DNA of 64,000 nucleotides from Aselliscus stoliczkanus (Eukaryota > Chordata > Mammalia > Chiroptera > Hipposideridae): positions 133,548,023 to 133,612,022 of the forward strand of contig CM066730.1 in the NCBI GenBank assembly GCA_033961575.1. The letters are read 5' to 3'. The notes beneath the pieces are model-generated. The model ran no database searches. It had not been told where the DNA came from and was given only the letters and a program-made list of their open reading frames with translations. Position numbers and translations under genes: made by a program. Below, piece by piece: positions 1 to 12,035 of the stretch. Within the stretch, counting starts at the first letter, position 1; every line of letters starts with the position of its first letter.

Positions 1-3000
1 TATTTGAAGAGCAATTTCCTCAAATACAACTCCTTCTTGAGCCTCAGATATAAGACAGGTGCACCCATCAATGATTTGAAGCTCGAAAAATGTCTCCTGC
101 ACAAAGCTGATTAGATGTTACTGTACATTTCAGTAGCATCATAGCCTAAATAGATGTTCAAATACTAGCTCGCAAAAGTAAATGCCACCGACCATATATA
201 TTCTTTCCATGGGAAAACGTGTTGCCAGTTCAAAAAATAATTTGTAAGCATAACCCATCATTAATTAAGAAATGGTCTAGAAATCACCTGAGGCTACTTT
301 GGACAGCTTGTTAACATCCAGCATTGTGATGTTAACCACAAAGCATTCCTTTTCTACAATGTGTTTTCAGAGCACAGAACAAGCATGGCTGACACACTTT
401 GCAAGAATTTTTGCCAAGATTACAAACTTTCAGAGCCAGTGGTGTCCCAGCAATCTACAAGTATATTCCTCTAGCAGCTTCCAGTGTCCTTGTTACAATG
501 TAAATAGGATAATAAAATACACGGAAAATAAATAGAACCCATAATTCAATTCTGATTAAGTACATTAGATAAGAAAATGTATAGATCATTTTTAAGTAGT
601 ATAAACTGTACTAAGAGAAGTAACTTTTGGAAGTGAGCAAAATGGCATTCTTGATGAAAAAGAATCATTTAAAAATGTGAAAACATCCCAGGGTTGTCAG
701 GAAAAGTGTTTAATAACAGGCTTACTTTAAGAAGAGGCAATAATTACTGAGTATATTGTTAGAGAAAATAAGTAATGTATGTTTTTAAATCCCACAGTTA
801 AAGAACACAAAGCATGTGAAAAAATTCTATTGGATTTTAACTAACATAAAAGCAAAATAGGAATAAGTAGCTTTTTAAAAGAAAATCAACCAGAGTTTCA
901 TACACTTGGTGGCTTGTTATTCTAAAAAGTGCTTGGTTGATAACACTATGCTTTCAAATGGGCCTCTGTGAATTAACTATCAAGCTTCTCAATTAACTAC
1001 TATAATAGAGTACTTTGAAATGAAAGTTAATAATGCACAAAGTGAGACAAAAGAAATGTCTTCTATTACTGATCTTGGCTGTTAGCCCTATGCACTTCAC
1101 ATTTTTTTCTAATTACACAATAAAATCTCTATCAGATTTTAAAATAAACACAACAAAAACAAAACACATGTACACACATACGTATAAGAAAAAAACTGAG
1201 TGAACTCAAGAGATATAGGAAATAAATGCCACTGTTGTCTCTACTTTGAAATCCCAATGGCAATACTATTGAAACAGAACAAGATTAACCATAAAAAGTA
1301 AACACTTTATGGAAATGCAATAAAAAACACCTATTAGGGCATTATTTAACTAACCAAAATTGTAAATTCAGAGTTACAAAAAACTATTCACACACATACA
1401 CAAGGCTACTCTGAATAAGAACCAGTGTTCGCAACATTGTTATTATTCACTATAAATAATTATAGTAATTATAAATATTATTCACAATAAACTAATCACT
1501 ATAATTATATTCCAAAACACTAACATTCAAAGATATTATAACTATAAATATCCAAATCACCGTGGTAGGAAGGACTTGGGGATCTATATATCTTACTAAA
1601 ACTACAGTAGAATCCAATATAGGAATAATAAGAAATGAGCTAAAAATGTAGGTAGGGGCCAAGTCACAAAATGCCCAGAGTCTTAGATTCCTATTCTATT
1701 ATGTCTTGCTTTTCAAACTGAGGTTTGAGTACTTCATGGTAATATAGGAGTATAAAAAAATTGTAGGATAAATATAGTACAGCTTCCATAAGTGTCAAGT
1801 TCATGGAAAAAAAAAATTTGGATGGGAATTAAACAAGTTTAAGTCACTGTTTTTATATTAAATCCAATTTTACTAGAATATAAAATTAATATGAATTTTT
1901 CAGAACATGAAGCTTCAAAACAATTTCACTCTTGCAGAAAGCTAATTCTGGTTCCCTATTTCTTACAATTCGAGGAAAAGTTTGAGAAGCAGTGTTGGGA
2001 GTACGCAAAGGTTTTTTGGTTTGTTTTTTGAATTAGGAGAGTGACATCAGATTTGTGCTTTGGGAAGCTCTCTCAAAGGAAGCAGTAAGCAGGAATGGGC
2101 TAAAACTTAAGAGACAGGACAATATAATAAGGGTAGGTGACAAATAGAAAATTTGTAGTACATAGTCTAAGAGATGAAAAGGATATGAACCAGAGGTGAG
2201 GTGATGAAAACAAAGGGTTAGGAGGATTCAAGACCGCACAGGAGGCTGACCAGACAGCACCTAACTGACCGCATAGCACTTATTCAATGAGACAGCTTCT
2301 GAGAACTCATTAGTATAAAGGTGTTCATTTTGGGGGGACTAGTATTTCTATAAGGTATTTAATATATGTATCTTTAAAAGCTCTCATTTAAAAACAATAT
2401 TTTTACTGTGCCTTCTAATCCAAGGAAGTTGTGAGATACTGTTGTAAATCTGTTATATCAAAAATTAAACAAAATTTGAGTAAGATTTACATAAACTATG
2501 TTTAATAAAGAAAATAGCCATGTTTTCAAAATGTTAAAAAAAAAAATGATTGGGCTCCTACTAATCAATTACCAATGTAGCTTTTCTAGAGACAAAACTA
2601 CACAGCTTGAGAACCAGAATTAGAAATGGCTTTGATCTTTAATGTGATATTCTAAAATGGATGAATGAATTAAATACACTCTTCTAGAAAAGAACAAGAA
2701 TTTGAGTATTTAAAAGATCTGATTATTTAATAACTGAAAAAAAAGTAGTAACTTTTTTTAAACCATTAGTCATTTCATAACAAGTAAAAAGGTAGTTTAA
2801 CCAGGTGATACTGGCTAAAAGGCACAAAATAAAATTAAAGTTGACAGTAAAATGCAGCACTAAAAAAAGAGACATTAGAATTGTTAAGATAAAAGATAAA
2901 AATACCAAAATCCTTGCAGACCATATTCATGAAATATTACACTTTAAGAAAAAGTCAATGAAGTATTAACTTTGTTGGACCAATAAAAATAGCAATTCTC

Positions 3001-3986
3001 AATCTAAATAATCTAAAGAAAAGACTATTTTAATTGCTTTTAGAAACTAGCATCAAAGCACAACTAGACAGAGAATTTGGGGTTTAAATATTTTCAGAAT
3101 CAATGCAACGAAGAGTGATAAAAAAAATAGTTGACATTCTACAGAGGAATCAAGACACTTCTCCATGTCTCTTCTCCTGAATTATCTCCACACACTGCTG
3201 CTATTTCTTCAATTTGCTTTTTAAAAAACACTGTCATCTGCCTCCTCCAAGCCTCCCTCTTTCTGAGCTTCCTTGCTCTCCTCTATTTGCATGGGCAGGG
3301 GAAAGTGGCCTCTATCAAATCAGTCAACCACAGGTGTCCTGAAATGTAACATCACAAAACATTACCTGCCTGATGGGAAGTGGACAATGATAGAATTGAA
3401 AGGAGGACGAGATATACAATACTGACAGAAACGTTTTTATATTGTTTTTTGAAACAAAATGGCCCCTCATGCATATGGGTTATGAGGTTATATGTTCACA
3501 TTTATTTTAAGTGGCTACATAGAGTCTAATTACATAGCAATGAGACATTCGTCTCATTTTCTGGATCTTACATTAGAACTGCCCTGCAATTATCAATAGC
3601 CTGCCCACCTGCAATTCCATGCATCCCCCATACAGGAGAAACTACATGAATTGGCCCAAATCTGCAACTACCAAGACAGCCTACCCTCCTCATTCACACA
3701 AAATATATAAATTCAAGTTAGTGAAATATACTTGACTATCTAGACAATTAAGAAACCGTGAAGAATCAAAGAAGTGATCTCAATTTTTTCGGTAAAACAA
3801 AAATTTAACATATACATACACATAGAAAAAGAGAGAAGGATAATATCCCATGTTAACAGTGGTTATCTTTAAGCATCAGAAATACAGGTGATACCTATTT
3901 TACCCCTTTGTGCGTCTGTGTATTTCCTTGCTTTCCTACCAATGAGCATGTACCTTTGGCAATAAAGGGGGAAAAACAGTTAAATA
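1..3986. other. RAVER2 intron 1 (partial), no further exon seen
   Basis: This AT-rich DNA lies downstream of RAVER2 exon 1 on the minus strand. I looked for the RRM1 continuation that would form exon 2 and did not find it. Nothing here is confidently assignable to a repeat family, apart from A/T-rich simple stretches. Confidence 0.6.
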
Positions 3987-4229
3987 CAGAGTGTGCCAAA
4001 AAAAAAAAAATGTAGACACGGTTTAAGAAAGGAGGAAAACTGTATGAAAATTGTAATAATATATAGGATAACAAAAAATGAATACAAGTCACTGTTGACT
4101 TCTGCAGTTCCAAGAGGTGCTCAAAGTGGTCACCATCAGCGTCCAGACACTTCTGATTAGCGCGAACTACTGCTTGAGCAACGCTGACCCGTTTCCACTT
4201 GTATACATTTTTTTTTGGCACCCCCAGTC
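3987..4229. mobile_element. Mariner-like MITE in RAVER2 intron 1
   Basis: This short element of about 243 bp is bounded by TA at 3985-3986 and 4230-4231. It has imperfect terminal inverted repeats, both containing GTGCCAAAAAAAA followed by a TGTA(T/G)ACA motif: left copy about 3991-4020, right copy about 4193-4221. The TA target and the A-rich terminal repeats point to the Tc1/mariner superfamily. The interior has no intact transposase. It lies about 730 bp downstream of the RAVER2 exon 1 splice donor. Confidence 0.65.
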
Positions 4230-4479
4230 TATGTAGAGCTTCTCATCTTAAAGCATCAATTAATCTGACTCAAAGACAAAAAGTAGCCTATCTTTAAGCT
4301 TCCGCCGAATCACCGAGGAATAACTCCTCCAGCACTTGACATGGCAGAAGGTGGCTGCCAGGCTCCCCAAAGCGCAGTGATAAGCCCAGTTCCAGGGCCT
4401 TTGCAAACTGAGGGGACCGAGCTGTTTCATACAAACTTGGTCAAGGGCTTCTGCAACAGGGAAACTCACTCGCAGCTCT

Positions 4480-5720
4480 ACGATCCCGCCCCACCATGGC
4501 ACACCCAAGTCCGGGGAACCCCAGGCGGGACCCTGCTGCGCCCCTCTCAGGCCGCTGCCCAAGACCTGGCCCCCCACATCTGTGCGCCACAGGTCACCTC
4601 CACGCTCCTTCAACTACTTCTTCCCCTCCTGCTTCCCGATCCCTTGCGCCACGGACACACCCAAGGGGCCATCGGGGAAGGAGAGCGGGCCGGGCTGGGA
4701 GGCAGCGCCCGATTCCCGTGACCTTGGGCACGCCGCCTCGCCCCCTCGGAGCCTCAGTTTCCCAATCTGTCACACTCGTAGGGTGACCTCAGGCTCAGAC
4801 ACCCGGGGGGTGGGGGGCGGGGGGAGGCTTTGCAAACGCGACGGACGGTTCTCGGAACTCTGCAGCGACCTCCTCCTGCACCCCCAGCGCACCCCGCCGC
4901 GCCGAGGCGTCGCGCCCCCGCCGGGAAAGCAGCCCCTCCGCGGCCCCGGCCCCCGTACCTGGCAGCTGCTGTCCTGGGGCAGGTTTTTCACCAGGATTTT
5001 CCTGCGGTTCCTCAGCTCCCGGTGCATCCGCTGCAGCCGCGCGGCGACCTCGTCGGGGTGCAGCGCGGCGGGCACGGGGCCGCGGGCGTCCTCGCACGTC
5101 TCGGCGGAGGGGCCCGGCCCGCGCAGCCCCGACCCCGCCGCGCCGCCCAGGCCCGCGCCCCCCGCGCCGCCGCCGCCCGCCGCCGCCGCCATCTTCCCGG
5201 AGCCCCGCCGCTGCGGGCCCTTCGAAAGGCTCGAGGGGAAGCGGAGAGAGCGAGCGGGCGGAGGCCCGGGCGGGGCGAGGCGGGCAGAGGCCGCAGGATG
5301 GGCCCAGCCGCCCGGAGGGGGAGAGGCAGGGAGGCGGCGCCGCAGCCTGCGGGCGGGCGGGGAGAGGAAACCTGAGCGCCGAGGAGGAGCCGAGCACCCC
5401 CTCGCGGAGCCTCCCCCTCGGGCCCCCGGCCCCCGCGCGCCCTCCCGCCCCCGGGCCCGGGGCGCCGCCACCCGGACACCTGTGCGGGCGGGCGGGCCAG
5501 CTCCCCGTCCCTGCAAGGCCCCAGGGAACGCCCAGGTTGGGGCTCTGGGGAGGCACCCCCTCGCCGGCAGCTGCCCGAGGGGACTCGAATCCCGGGCGCC
5601 GGTCCCCGCACGGCCCTCCCTGCGGGACCCCCCCCTCCCCGGACACCCCTCGAATGTCCCGCGCTGGGGCGGCTCGGGGGCTACAAACGCGAATTCAGGC
5701 TCCCCAAACCCAGGGAGGAC
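4480..5720. promoter_or_regulatory. CpG island / RAVER2 promoter region
   Basis: GC content and CpG density rise sharply against AT-rich flanks and are highest at about 4850-5660. The island covers RAVER2 exon 1, its 5' UTR and the start of intron 1. GC-box (SP1-type) motifs are visible at 5268-5275 and 5356-5362, upstream of the minus-strand start codon. I see no TATA box, as usual for a CpG-island promoter. The transcription start is not determinable from sequence but should lie a little right of 5192. Open frames on both strands here result from base composition. Confidence 0.85.
4959..5192 (-). CDS. RAVER2: RAVER2 coding exon 1 (partial gene)
   Basis: This exon encodes the N-terminal 78 residues of ribonucleoprotein PTB-binding 2, a nuclear RNA-binding protein with three RRMs that partners PTB in splicing control (family knowledge). 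The ATG at 5192-5190 has A at -3 and G at +4. The product opens with an Ala/Gly-rich stretch (residues 2-24) written in GCC/GGC triplets. A helical segment follows (about 44-63, containing EVAARLQRMHREL), then the basic RRKILVKNLPQ at 64-73, which is the start of RRM1. The exon ends in CAG before GTACGG at 4958-4953, phase 0, so RRM1 is split after its first strand. The remaining exons must lie left of the window. The start codon sits inside a CpG island. The identification comes from recognising the N-terminal sequence and is supported by CACHD1 as the upstream neighbour. Confidence 0.93.
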
Positions 5721-6305
5721 TCCTGCAGGCTCCAGACGGTATCCCTTCTGCGTTTGCATATTTGGCGAAGAAGTTTTGAGTTTACAATGAAACATAAAAT
5801 TGGAGATTTTCAAGGGAGTACAGAGAGAGATTCCGGTGGAAATTTTATATTTTTGCAAAAACCTCAGCGCAGAGTATTTTCCTAGCTGTGTATATGAGAA
5901 ATCCTGTGCCCTTCACCCAGTCCCTCCGTCCCAGTTCCTAAGATGTAAAACCTGGGTGATTGCATATGCAACATGTAAAGCAATGTTGAAACAAAGACTA
6001 ACATGGAAGGAGAGCTATTGGCAGAGGACTGAAGAATACATACCCTACTGGAACATCAGTTGAATTGACACTTGGAGGGAGAGTTACATGGTAGAACTAT
6101 ACTTAGTCAAAGTGATCAGGTCAAATAATCAGGTAGTCTTTGGAACCAGCCCCAATGACTATATCAGCAAAAAGGAACATGCATCCTAAGTGTAGCATGC
6201 AAATACACGCTCGAAAAAAAGACTGCTAAATACCAATATTATTCCATTAGTGAAAATATTTTAAATTAATGTAGCCGAAAAATAAAAATGAAGGATTTTC
6301 AAAAA
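5720..6305. other. Upstream of RAVER2, nothing recognised
   Basis: Unique-looking sequence upstream of the CpG island. I see no exon, RNA gene or repeat family here. Confidence 0.4.
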
Positions 6306-6309
6306 TGCT

Positions 6310-6500
6310 ATGTACGGGGTGTGATAAAAAAAAAAATATGGTGAATGTTTAAATTTTTAAAAATTATTATCACAGTAAAAGGCACACTGCAAAATACTCT
6401 TCCTTGCTTCCAGCACACTTATCCCACTGTTCTTGCCACTTTCTGAAGTGGTTCTGGAAGTCCTATTTCGTGAGTGTCTTTAGTTGTGCTGTTGTGGTTG
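6310..6500 (-). mobile_element. Mariner 3'-end fragment
   Basis: This fragment is similar to the left arm of the mariner derivative at 45325-45640. Shared blocks include the GTGAATGTTTAAAT terminus and the CCACTTTCTGAAG...GTTCTGGAAGTC segment, which is the antisense of a transposase C-terminus. It is heavily mutated and non-coding. Confidence 0.6.
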
Positions 6501-6769
6501 CCTCACAGTCAGTACTTATACTGCACCCCCACGTATTTACAAGTACATATATTTCACTTACTCATCACAATAATCTAGTTTTAGTTTAAGTTCTATTTTT
6601 CTCATTTTACACATGAAGAAATGGAGTCTGGTCTGCTTAATTCTAAAGCCCATGTTCTTAATGATATAGAAAGATTCATCTGTAACCTCAAAATAATGAC
6701 TGCTAATATTCCTGAATTTATTCTGCCAATAGATACTCGTATCATTGAAATGATTCTGCAGTACACCTA

Positions 6770-7210
6770 TATTCATAGCAGCACTATTCCCAATGGCCAA
6801 AGAATAGAAATAACCCAAATGTCCATCTTCCAATGAACAGATAAATTGTCACATATTACATGGTGGAATATTATTTGGTCATGAAAAGGAATAAAATACT
6901 GGTACAATGCAGATGAACCTCCAAAACCCTATGCTAAGTGAAAAGCCAGACACAAAAGGTCACATATTGTATGATTGCATTTGTATGAAATATCCAGAAT
7001 AAGTAAATCCATAGAAACAGAACACAGTTTGGGAAAGGAGGGTATGGGAAGTGACTCCTTAATGGGTACAAGTTTCCTTTTGGGCTGATAAAAATGTTTC
7101 AGAACCAGGCAGAGATGGGGGTTGACCAGTAAAGTGAATGTACTAAATAGCCAATGAATTGTCTAATGGTTAATTATGTTATTTGAATTTCACCTCACAA
7201 TTTTTTTAAA
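6770..7210 (+). mobile_element. L1 3'-end fragment
   Basis: The order of motifs is typical of an old mammalian L1 3' region: AATGGCCAAAGAATAG, ATAACCCAAATGTCCAT, a stretch on one-nucleotide loss of frame around ATGCTAAGTGAAA, then the AT-rich end with TGGTTAATTATG. A SINE lies directly to its right. Confidence 0.75.
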
Positions 7211-7239
7211 TGAACTTCTGCAGTTTACAGCTTTGTTAC

Positions 7240-7685
7240 CTGCATTGGAGCAATCGGGGAAGGGAACAGACAAGTTGCTGTCCTTTTGTTCTTCAGTCTA
7301 GTTGTGGAGGATGTCGCTTCACTGGCCCATGTTGATATTATGATCATTGCGCTCTTCCCGGCTGAGGCAGTCGGTCGGTGGCCATTGGATGGCTGCTCAT
7401 GGTGTCTCCTGGAGCTCGGTTGCTGGCTGCTCTCGCTGGCTACTGGCAGCTCTCGCTGGTTACTGGCCACTCACGGTAGCTCACAGCAGCCCACTGCAGC
7501 CCCACTGCAGCCTATGCCATCACCGACTACTCACGACAGCTCAGCTCCAGATCTAGCTGTTGTTCACCATCTTAGCTATAGAGGGCAGTGTCACTGGCCC
7601 ATGTGGGATCTGAACTGGCGGCCCTGCTGCTCAGAGCTTGTGCTCCCAAGCCAACTCTTAACCAACGCACCACTCAGCCGACCCC
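7240..7685 (-). mobile_element. Composite tRNA-derived SINE (long type)
   Basis: On the minus strand the element begins with a tRNA-like head (GTCGGCTGAGTGG, then GGTTAAG, then a box-B-like CAGTTCAGATCC). It continues through a GGGCCAGTGACACTGCCCTC block, a body of degenerate AGCTGCCGTGAG-type repeats, and a tail with GAAGAACAAAAGGACAGCAAC and the TTCCCC region. Length and order match the copies at 13571-13997, 23115-23538 and 49116-49556. Confidence 0.8.
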
Positions 7686-8158
7686 AACTACATTTCTTGA
7701 AGAGATAACTGAGTGGCACACCTCCACAATCAAGTCTAAGTGGCAGGAGAAGGAAGAAAAGAAGCCAAGGCCAGGAAACCAGGAGGAAATGGAATGGGAG
7801 CCTGCCAGGGAGCATTGTGGAAAATAAGCATGGTCATGTGCAAATTTTACCTTATTTACATGTGCATGGGTTTGGTCGGCTGGTTTAATGTTACAGTAGG
7901 CAAGCATGAGTCTGTATGAATATACCGACAAGGAAGGAGACAAATCTATAAAAAGCAGACACAATTAAGAAGGTATAACTTTATGGAGCCATTTAATGTA
8001 GGAGGAAATTATCCTTTAATCCTCAATATACTCAGAGGGCAATCATTTTATTATTGGAATCATTGCTAACAGGAGAATTCAGGTTTAGCATCATTTGTTT
8101 TATGAGGCAAATATGTACTCTTTAATATATGTACTTTAAAAAAATTTTTTAGAAAATG

Positions 8159-8277
8159 GTTTTTTATTTATTTATTTATTTTTGAGGGCAGTGTCACTGG
8201 CCCTCATATATGGGACCCGAACCAGGGCAGTTAGCTTCCCAAGCCAGCGCTTAACCACTGCGCCACTTGGACAGCCC
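8159..8277 (-). mobile_element. Short head-only tRNA SINE with TSD
   Basis: On the minus strand there is a tRNA-like head (GGTTAAGCGCTGGCTTGGGAAGC, then a box-B-like CGGGTCCCATAT), followed directly by GGGCCAGTGACACTGCCCTCAAAA and an A/TAAA-rich tail. The flanks carry the repeat TAGAAAATG (8150-8158 and 8278-8287), consistent with L1-mediated insertion. Confidence 0.85.
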
Positions 8278-9019
8278 TAGAAAATGATTTTTTAAATGTC
8301 CCTTGCTTAAATGGCAAGTCCCTCCATTCCACATAAAAACTTTATAATTTAAAAAGATTTGTTTCCTTGCTAGATAACTGCGCTACACTTTGTCTTTCAA
8401 ATATTTATGCTGTTGTCTTTGTGACTTTTTCTATGATTTTTACAACTACCATTTTTTAAAGTTATATTTTTGATAGAAAGTATACTACTTCCTTAGGCTT
8501 CTGTAATTCAGGAAGCAAGATGCCAAAAGAATCTAAACTTCAGTGGCAAACAGTAAAATTCTTTTTTAAGTATTATTTAAAATACATTTCAAGGTTCAAG
8601 GAAAATGTTTCTAGTTTATGTATTCACAACTTTCAAAGTATCTTTTGTAACTTTAGAAATAAAAGAATATAAATTATAATAAGGGCTTATAAATATTTTA
8701 ACGATATGTTTAGATTATAACAAAAGGAAAGTCTCTGAATGATACTTTGTGGTTAAATTGAAACTAAGGAAGTCATTTGTATTAAGTAACATCATTTAGT
8801 TGTAGGTACTCATAGGCACTGCGTTTTATGGCATAAAGTTAGATGGGAGGCTATTACTTGCAATTAAATTTTAAGCAGCAGAAGCATTCATCCCTTTTTT
8901 ATCACCAGCAACGCCATCTGATTTATTTTACTCATAATTATTACCATTATTATATACTTAAATATGAGTAATAATATTTATAATACTACTTCTGTTATTA
9001 CTATATCAATGCTTCACAG

Positions 9020-9160
9020 ACCTAGGTTTGGATTCTAATTTTGCTGCATGACTTCACTTCATTGTGTCAGTTGCCTAGTACATAACATGGGCATAATAAT
9101 GCCCACTCCACATGGTGGTTGTGAGAATTAAATATATGGGGATCACCTTTGTGGACTAAA
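9020..9160 (+). repeat. MIR element
   Basis: Recognised from the MIR core order: a TGGATTCTAATTTTGCTGC-like segment, a GGGCATAATAATGCC segment, then TGGTTGTGAGAATTAAAT. Confidence 0.7.
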
Positions 9161-9249
9161 AAATTTTAATTTCCTCCTAAAATCTATCAAAGGATTACCT
9201 TCTTTCTGCTTCATGGAGAAAATTAGAGTGTATAAGGTTTATCTCACCA

Positions 9250-10195
9250 ATTCTTTTTAAAAAATTGTCTCTTGTCCCTACCACTGTCTTCAAGTTGCTC
9301 TCATTCAAAGGCCCTGAGAGCTTATTAGCTGCTCAATCCAATTACCTCCCTCCCTTCCTTACTCTTTGTCCTCTCTGCTGCATGACAAGTTGACTAGTCG
9401 CCTTGAAACATTTTACTTTGTTGGCTTCTCTGATGCCACTCTTTCTAGTTCATTTCCAATCTTTCTTTTTTTTTCTCCCCCCTTCTGTTTTTAGTTTCTT
9501 TTATTGCTGGTGTATAATGGAATGCAAGGTCAGTAGCTGGAAGCGGTGAGTAGTGGGTCGGTTCAGCTTGTGATCCAAGAAGGCAGTAAAAAAACAATCA
9601 AAGTCAATGCCGTGAAGACACAGAAGCCAAGGAGGGGAAATGCCAGAAGCTGTAACAGAGAGTAGGAAGGGAGGGTCAGGAGCTAGAGAACGCCACTAAA
9701 GTAACGGGAGGTCAGAATACAGGGACAGATACCTAATGTAATCCCACTGTGTTTGCCAAACACCTTTTTCATTTTTACTTGGCTCCCTTTTACATAGGCT
9801 GGGCACAGAAGTAGAAAAGCAGAGTCAAACAGGATTGCCAAGTACCTTCCTTTTTTTTTTTTCTTGCTGGCCTTTAAATGTTGTTCCCTACAGTCCTATT
9901 TCTTGGGCTTCTCTTTCAATCAACACACTCAGCCTGAATGATCTCATCCAGTCTCGTTTTTTAACTACCTGGTTCTCTCACAAGGTTTAGACTGTTTACT
10001 GGGTGTTTTTGTCTACATGTCCCACAGTGTTTGAAGTTCAGATACCTAAATGGAGCTTGGTGTCTTTACTTCTTAAACCATTGCCTCTTTCAGCTGCACC
10101 ATTACCACACATCTGATGCCTTATATTAGAAACCATGATGCCATTTTAACTTCTTTCTCTTTGCTGATATCCAGTAAGTCATCAAGGCTTTTAAA
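9250..10195 (+). repeat. L2 fragment (5' portion of an interrupted L2)
   Basis: Pyrimidine-rich, L2-like sequence in the sense orientation. The segment at about 9880-10195 (CTCATCCAGTC ... ACTTCTTTCTCTTTGCTG) resembles the reverse-transcriptase C-terminal region of mammalian L2. It probably belonged to one element with 10860-11450, separated by MIR-like sequence. Confidence 0.5.
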
Positions 10196-10239
10196 AGTAA
10201 TTAATAAGTATTTATTATTATTATTACAACTGCCGTTTT

Positions 10240-10750
10240 GTCTAGCCCTTGAGCTCAGCACTCTACAAAGCCCTATACATACATTACCTCATCTAATCCT
10301 CATAGTAGCCTCTAATAACAGCCTGTGGGTGCTGTTATTATCTCTGTTTGAGAGATGAAGAGTCTGAGGCTCTGCACACCTGAATCATCTCTCTTGGGCT
10401 TTAAATAGCTTGCTCCAGTTACACAGAATCGAATCCAGGTATTTTAACTCTTGATCCTGCTCTCTCCATCACTATATTCTCCCCCAGCTATAGTTACATT
10501 AGCTCACATACCTGGGCTCCAAAATCAGATGGATTTGCATTGGAATCCTGGGGCTTCTGCCTGCTGTATGACTGAACAAATTACCTTCTCTGCCTTTGAT
10601 TCCTCAGTGGTAAATAGGTATGTATTAGCTACATCACAGGTTGATTACAAGGCTTAAAATTAAATAATATAAGGGAAAATGAAACAAAAAATCAAAACTT
10701 AGATAACCTATATAAAGCTCTGGGCACTTAATACACATAGGTTACCTAGG
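10240..10750 (+). repeat. Two MIR elements
   Basis: The first copy (about 10240-10480) has a TTACCTCATCTAATCCTCATA segment followed by a degenerate ACAGATGAGG-type core. The second (about 10535-10735) has a TGTATGACTGAACAAATTACC, CTCAGTGGTAAATAGG, TGATTACAAGGCTTAAA series. The second ends next to a 20-bp palindrome at 10738-10757. Confidence 0.65.
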
Positions 10751-10859
10751 TAACCTACGTAAAGCTTAATATACTTATACTTATTATTCTACTCCAATAA
10801 GCCCTCAAATGTTTTTACTTTGTTTCACAAGACTTCTAAGCAGTCTCTTTGACATCAGA

Positions 10860-11450
10860 CCTGCTAAATTCATTCTCTCCATTGTTGTCGGAATTTTTTA
10901 AAAGCTAAATCCGATTATGTCACTTCCTTGCTTCAGAGTTTCTAATATTCTCTATGGGATTGCCTTTCAGGTTGTACTAAAGGATTGGCTTAAAATGGAA
11001 TCAACCTCTTAAAATGGCATGACATCTGCTACCTTTCTGCTTTATTTCCTGCTACTCTCCTAAAAGTAGGACAGCCTCCATTAATACCAAACTTTTTATT
11101 GTAAGGACATGCTAATCTCTTTGATGCTTAGGGTCCTCTTCTGTTCCCTGTTTCAGTACTGCCCTTGATCATCTAGAAAACTCCTACTTGCCCTTCAAGA
11201 CCCACCATCTCATGATACTTTCTCCTAAGTCAAAATCAAACACCTCTCTGTGCTATTAAGAGTACTTTATTCAAGTATTTATCATGCCAAATTTGAAATT
11301 ACTGAATTAAAATTACTTTCCCCAGGGAAAATACCATTTATGAATAAAGACCATTTATGAATAAAAATCATAAATGGTCTTTTTGGTGTGTTATACAGTT
11401 CCTGGTACATTGTAGGCACTCAATCTATAATTGAATGAATAAATAATAAC
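10860..11450 (+). repeat. L2 3' portion
   Basis: Sense L2 with the typical late segments: GATTATGTCACTTCC, CTTGCCCTTCAAGACCCACC, and an end of the CCTGGTACATTGTAGGCACTCAAT...GAATGAAT type. A perfect hairpin at 11346-11382 lies inside it. Confidence 0.7.
11346..11382. repeat. Perfect 15-bp inverted repeat (hairpin)
   Basis: The left arm at 11346-11360 (AAAGACCATTTATGA) is exactly complementary to the right arm at 11368-11382, with a 7-nt A/T loop. The first ten bases after AAAG repeat just upstream (ACCATTTATGAATAAA at about 11333-11348), so the local sequence holds two direct copies and one inverted copy. Confidence 0.9.
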
Positions 11451-12035
11451 TAAAAGTATCACTCTGACAGTTTACAAGGTCTTTTCACATACTTAACTTG
11501 TTTTCATCACAGTATCATAATACGTAAGCATAAGATTGTTTAGATACAACAGGCTGTATTATTATTATAATAAACTGTGACTTTTTAAACTTCCCCAACA
11601 TCTTACGCAATTTCAGAGCTTTAAAAATACACAAAAATCACCACCAATATTTTTTTAAATAAAGGCAAAAGTGAGAACATGGCTCATGTTTTAAGAACAA
11701 GGTAATTATATAGATGATAGTAATTATCCGTGGATATTGGTAAATACGTTGCCTCTTGGTAATTGTAAGTCAGGGTCAGGTTAGAAGCTATTGTTTAAAG
11801 AGTCAGGCTAAAACCTGGAATAGGAGGAACTCTTTGGAATTATAGTAGCATTTCCAAATCTTTGCAGTTTCTACCCATTTCTTTTATGGCAGTAATAATC
11901 AATTCAGTTAAATAATTTAAAATGAATAAGTTCTATTATTTTCCTGAATTCCTTAAAAACAGCTGAGCCAAGGTAACAAGGAAAGATAGTTGATTTGAAA
12001 CCTAGAGAAGTGTTTATCTAAATAGGGACAGCTTA

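Noticed and set aside
1..3986. RAVER2 exon 2
   Set aside because: I searched for the RRM1 continuation on the minus strand and could not find it. It must lie outside the window.
4582..5858. Long open frames on both strands in the CpG island (up to about 400 codons)
   Set aside because: They result from extreme GC content and few stop codons. Only the 4959-5192 segment matches a known protein, and it ends at a clear splice donor.
7240..7685. tRNA genes suggested by A-box/B-box motifs in many places
   Set aside because: All are SINE heads with bodies, A-rich tails or target-site duplications. None shows an intact tRNA cloverleaf standing alone.
7286..7708. Open frame of 140 codons on the + strand
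   Set aside because: It lies within the antisense of a composite SINE. Similar frames recur at 23014-23439 and 49231-49698 in other copies of the same SINE.
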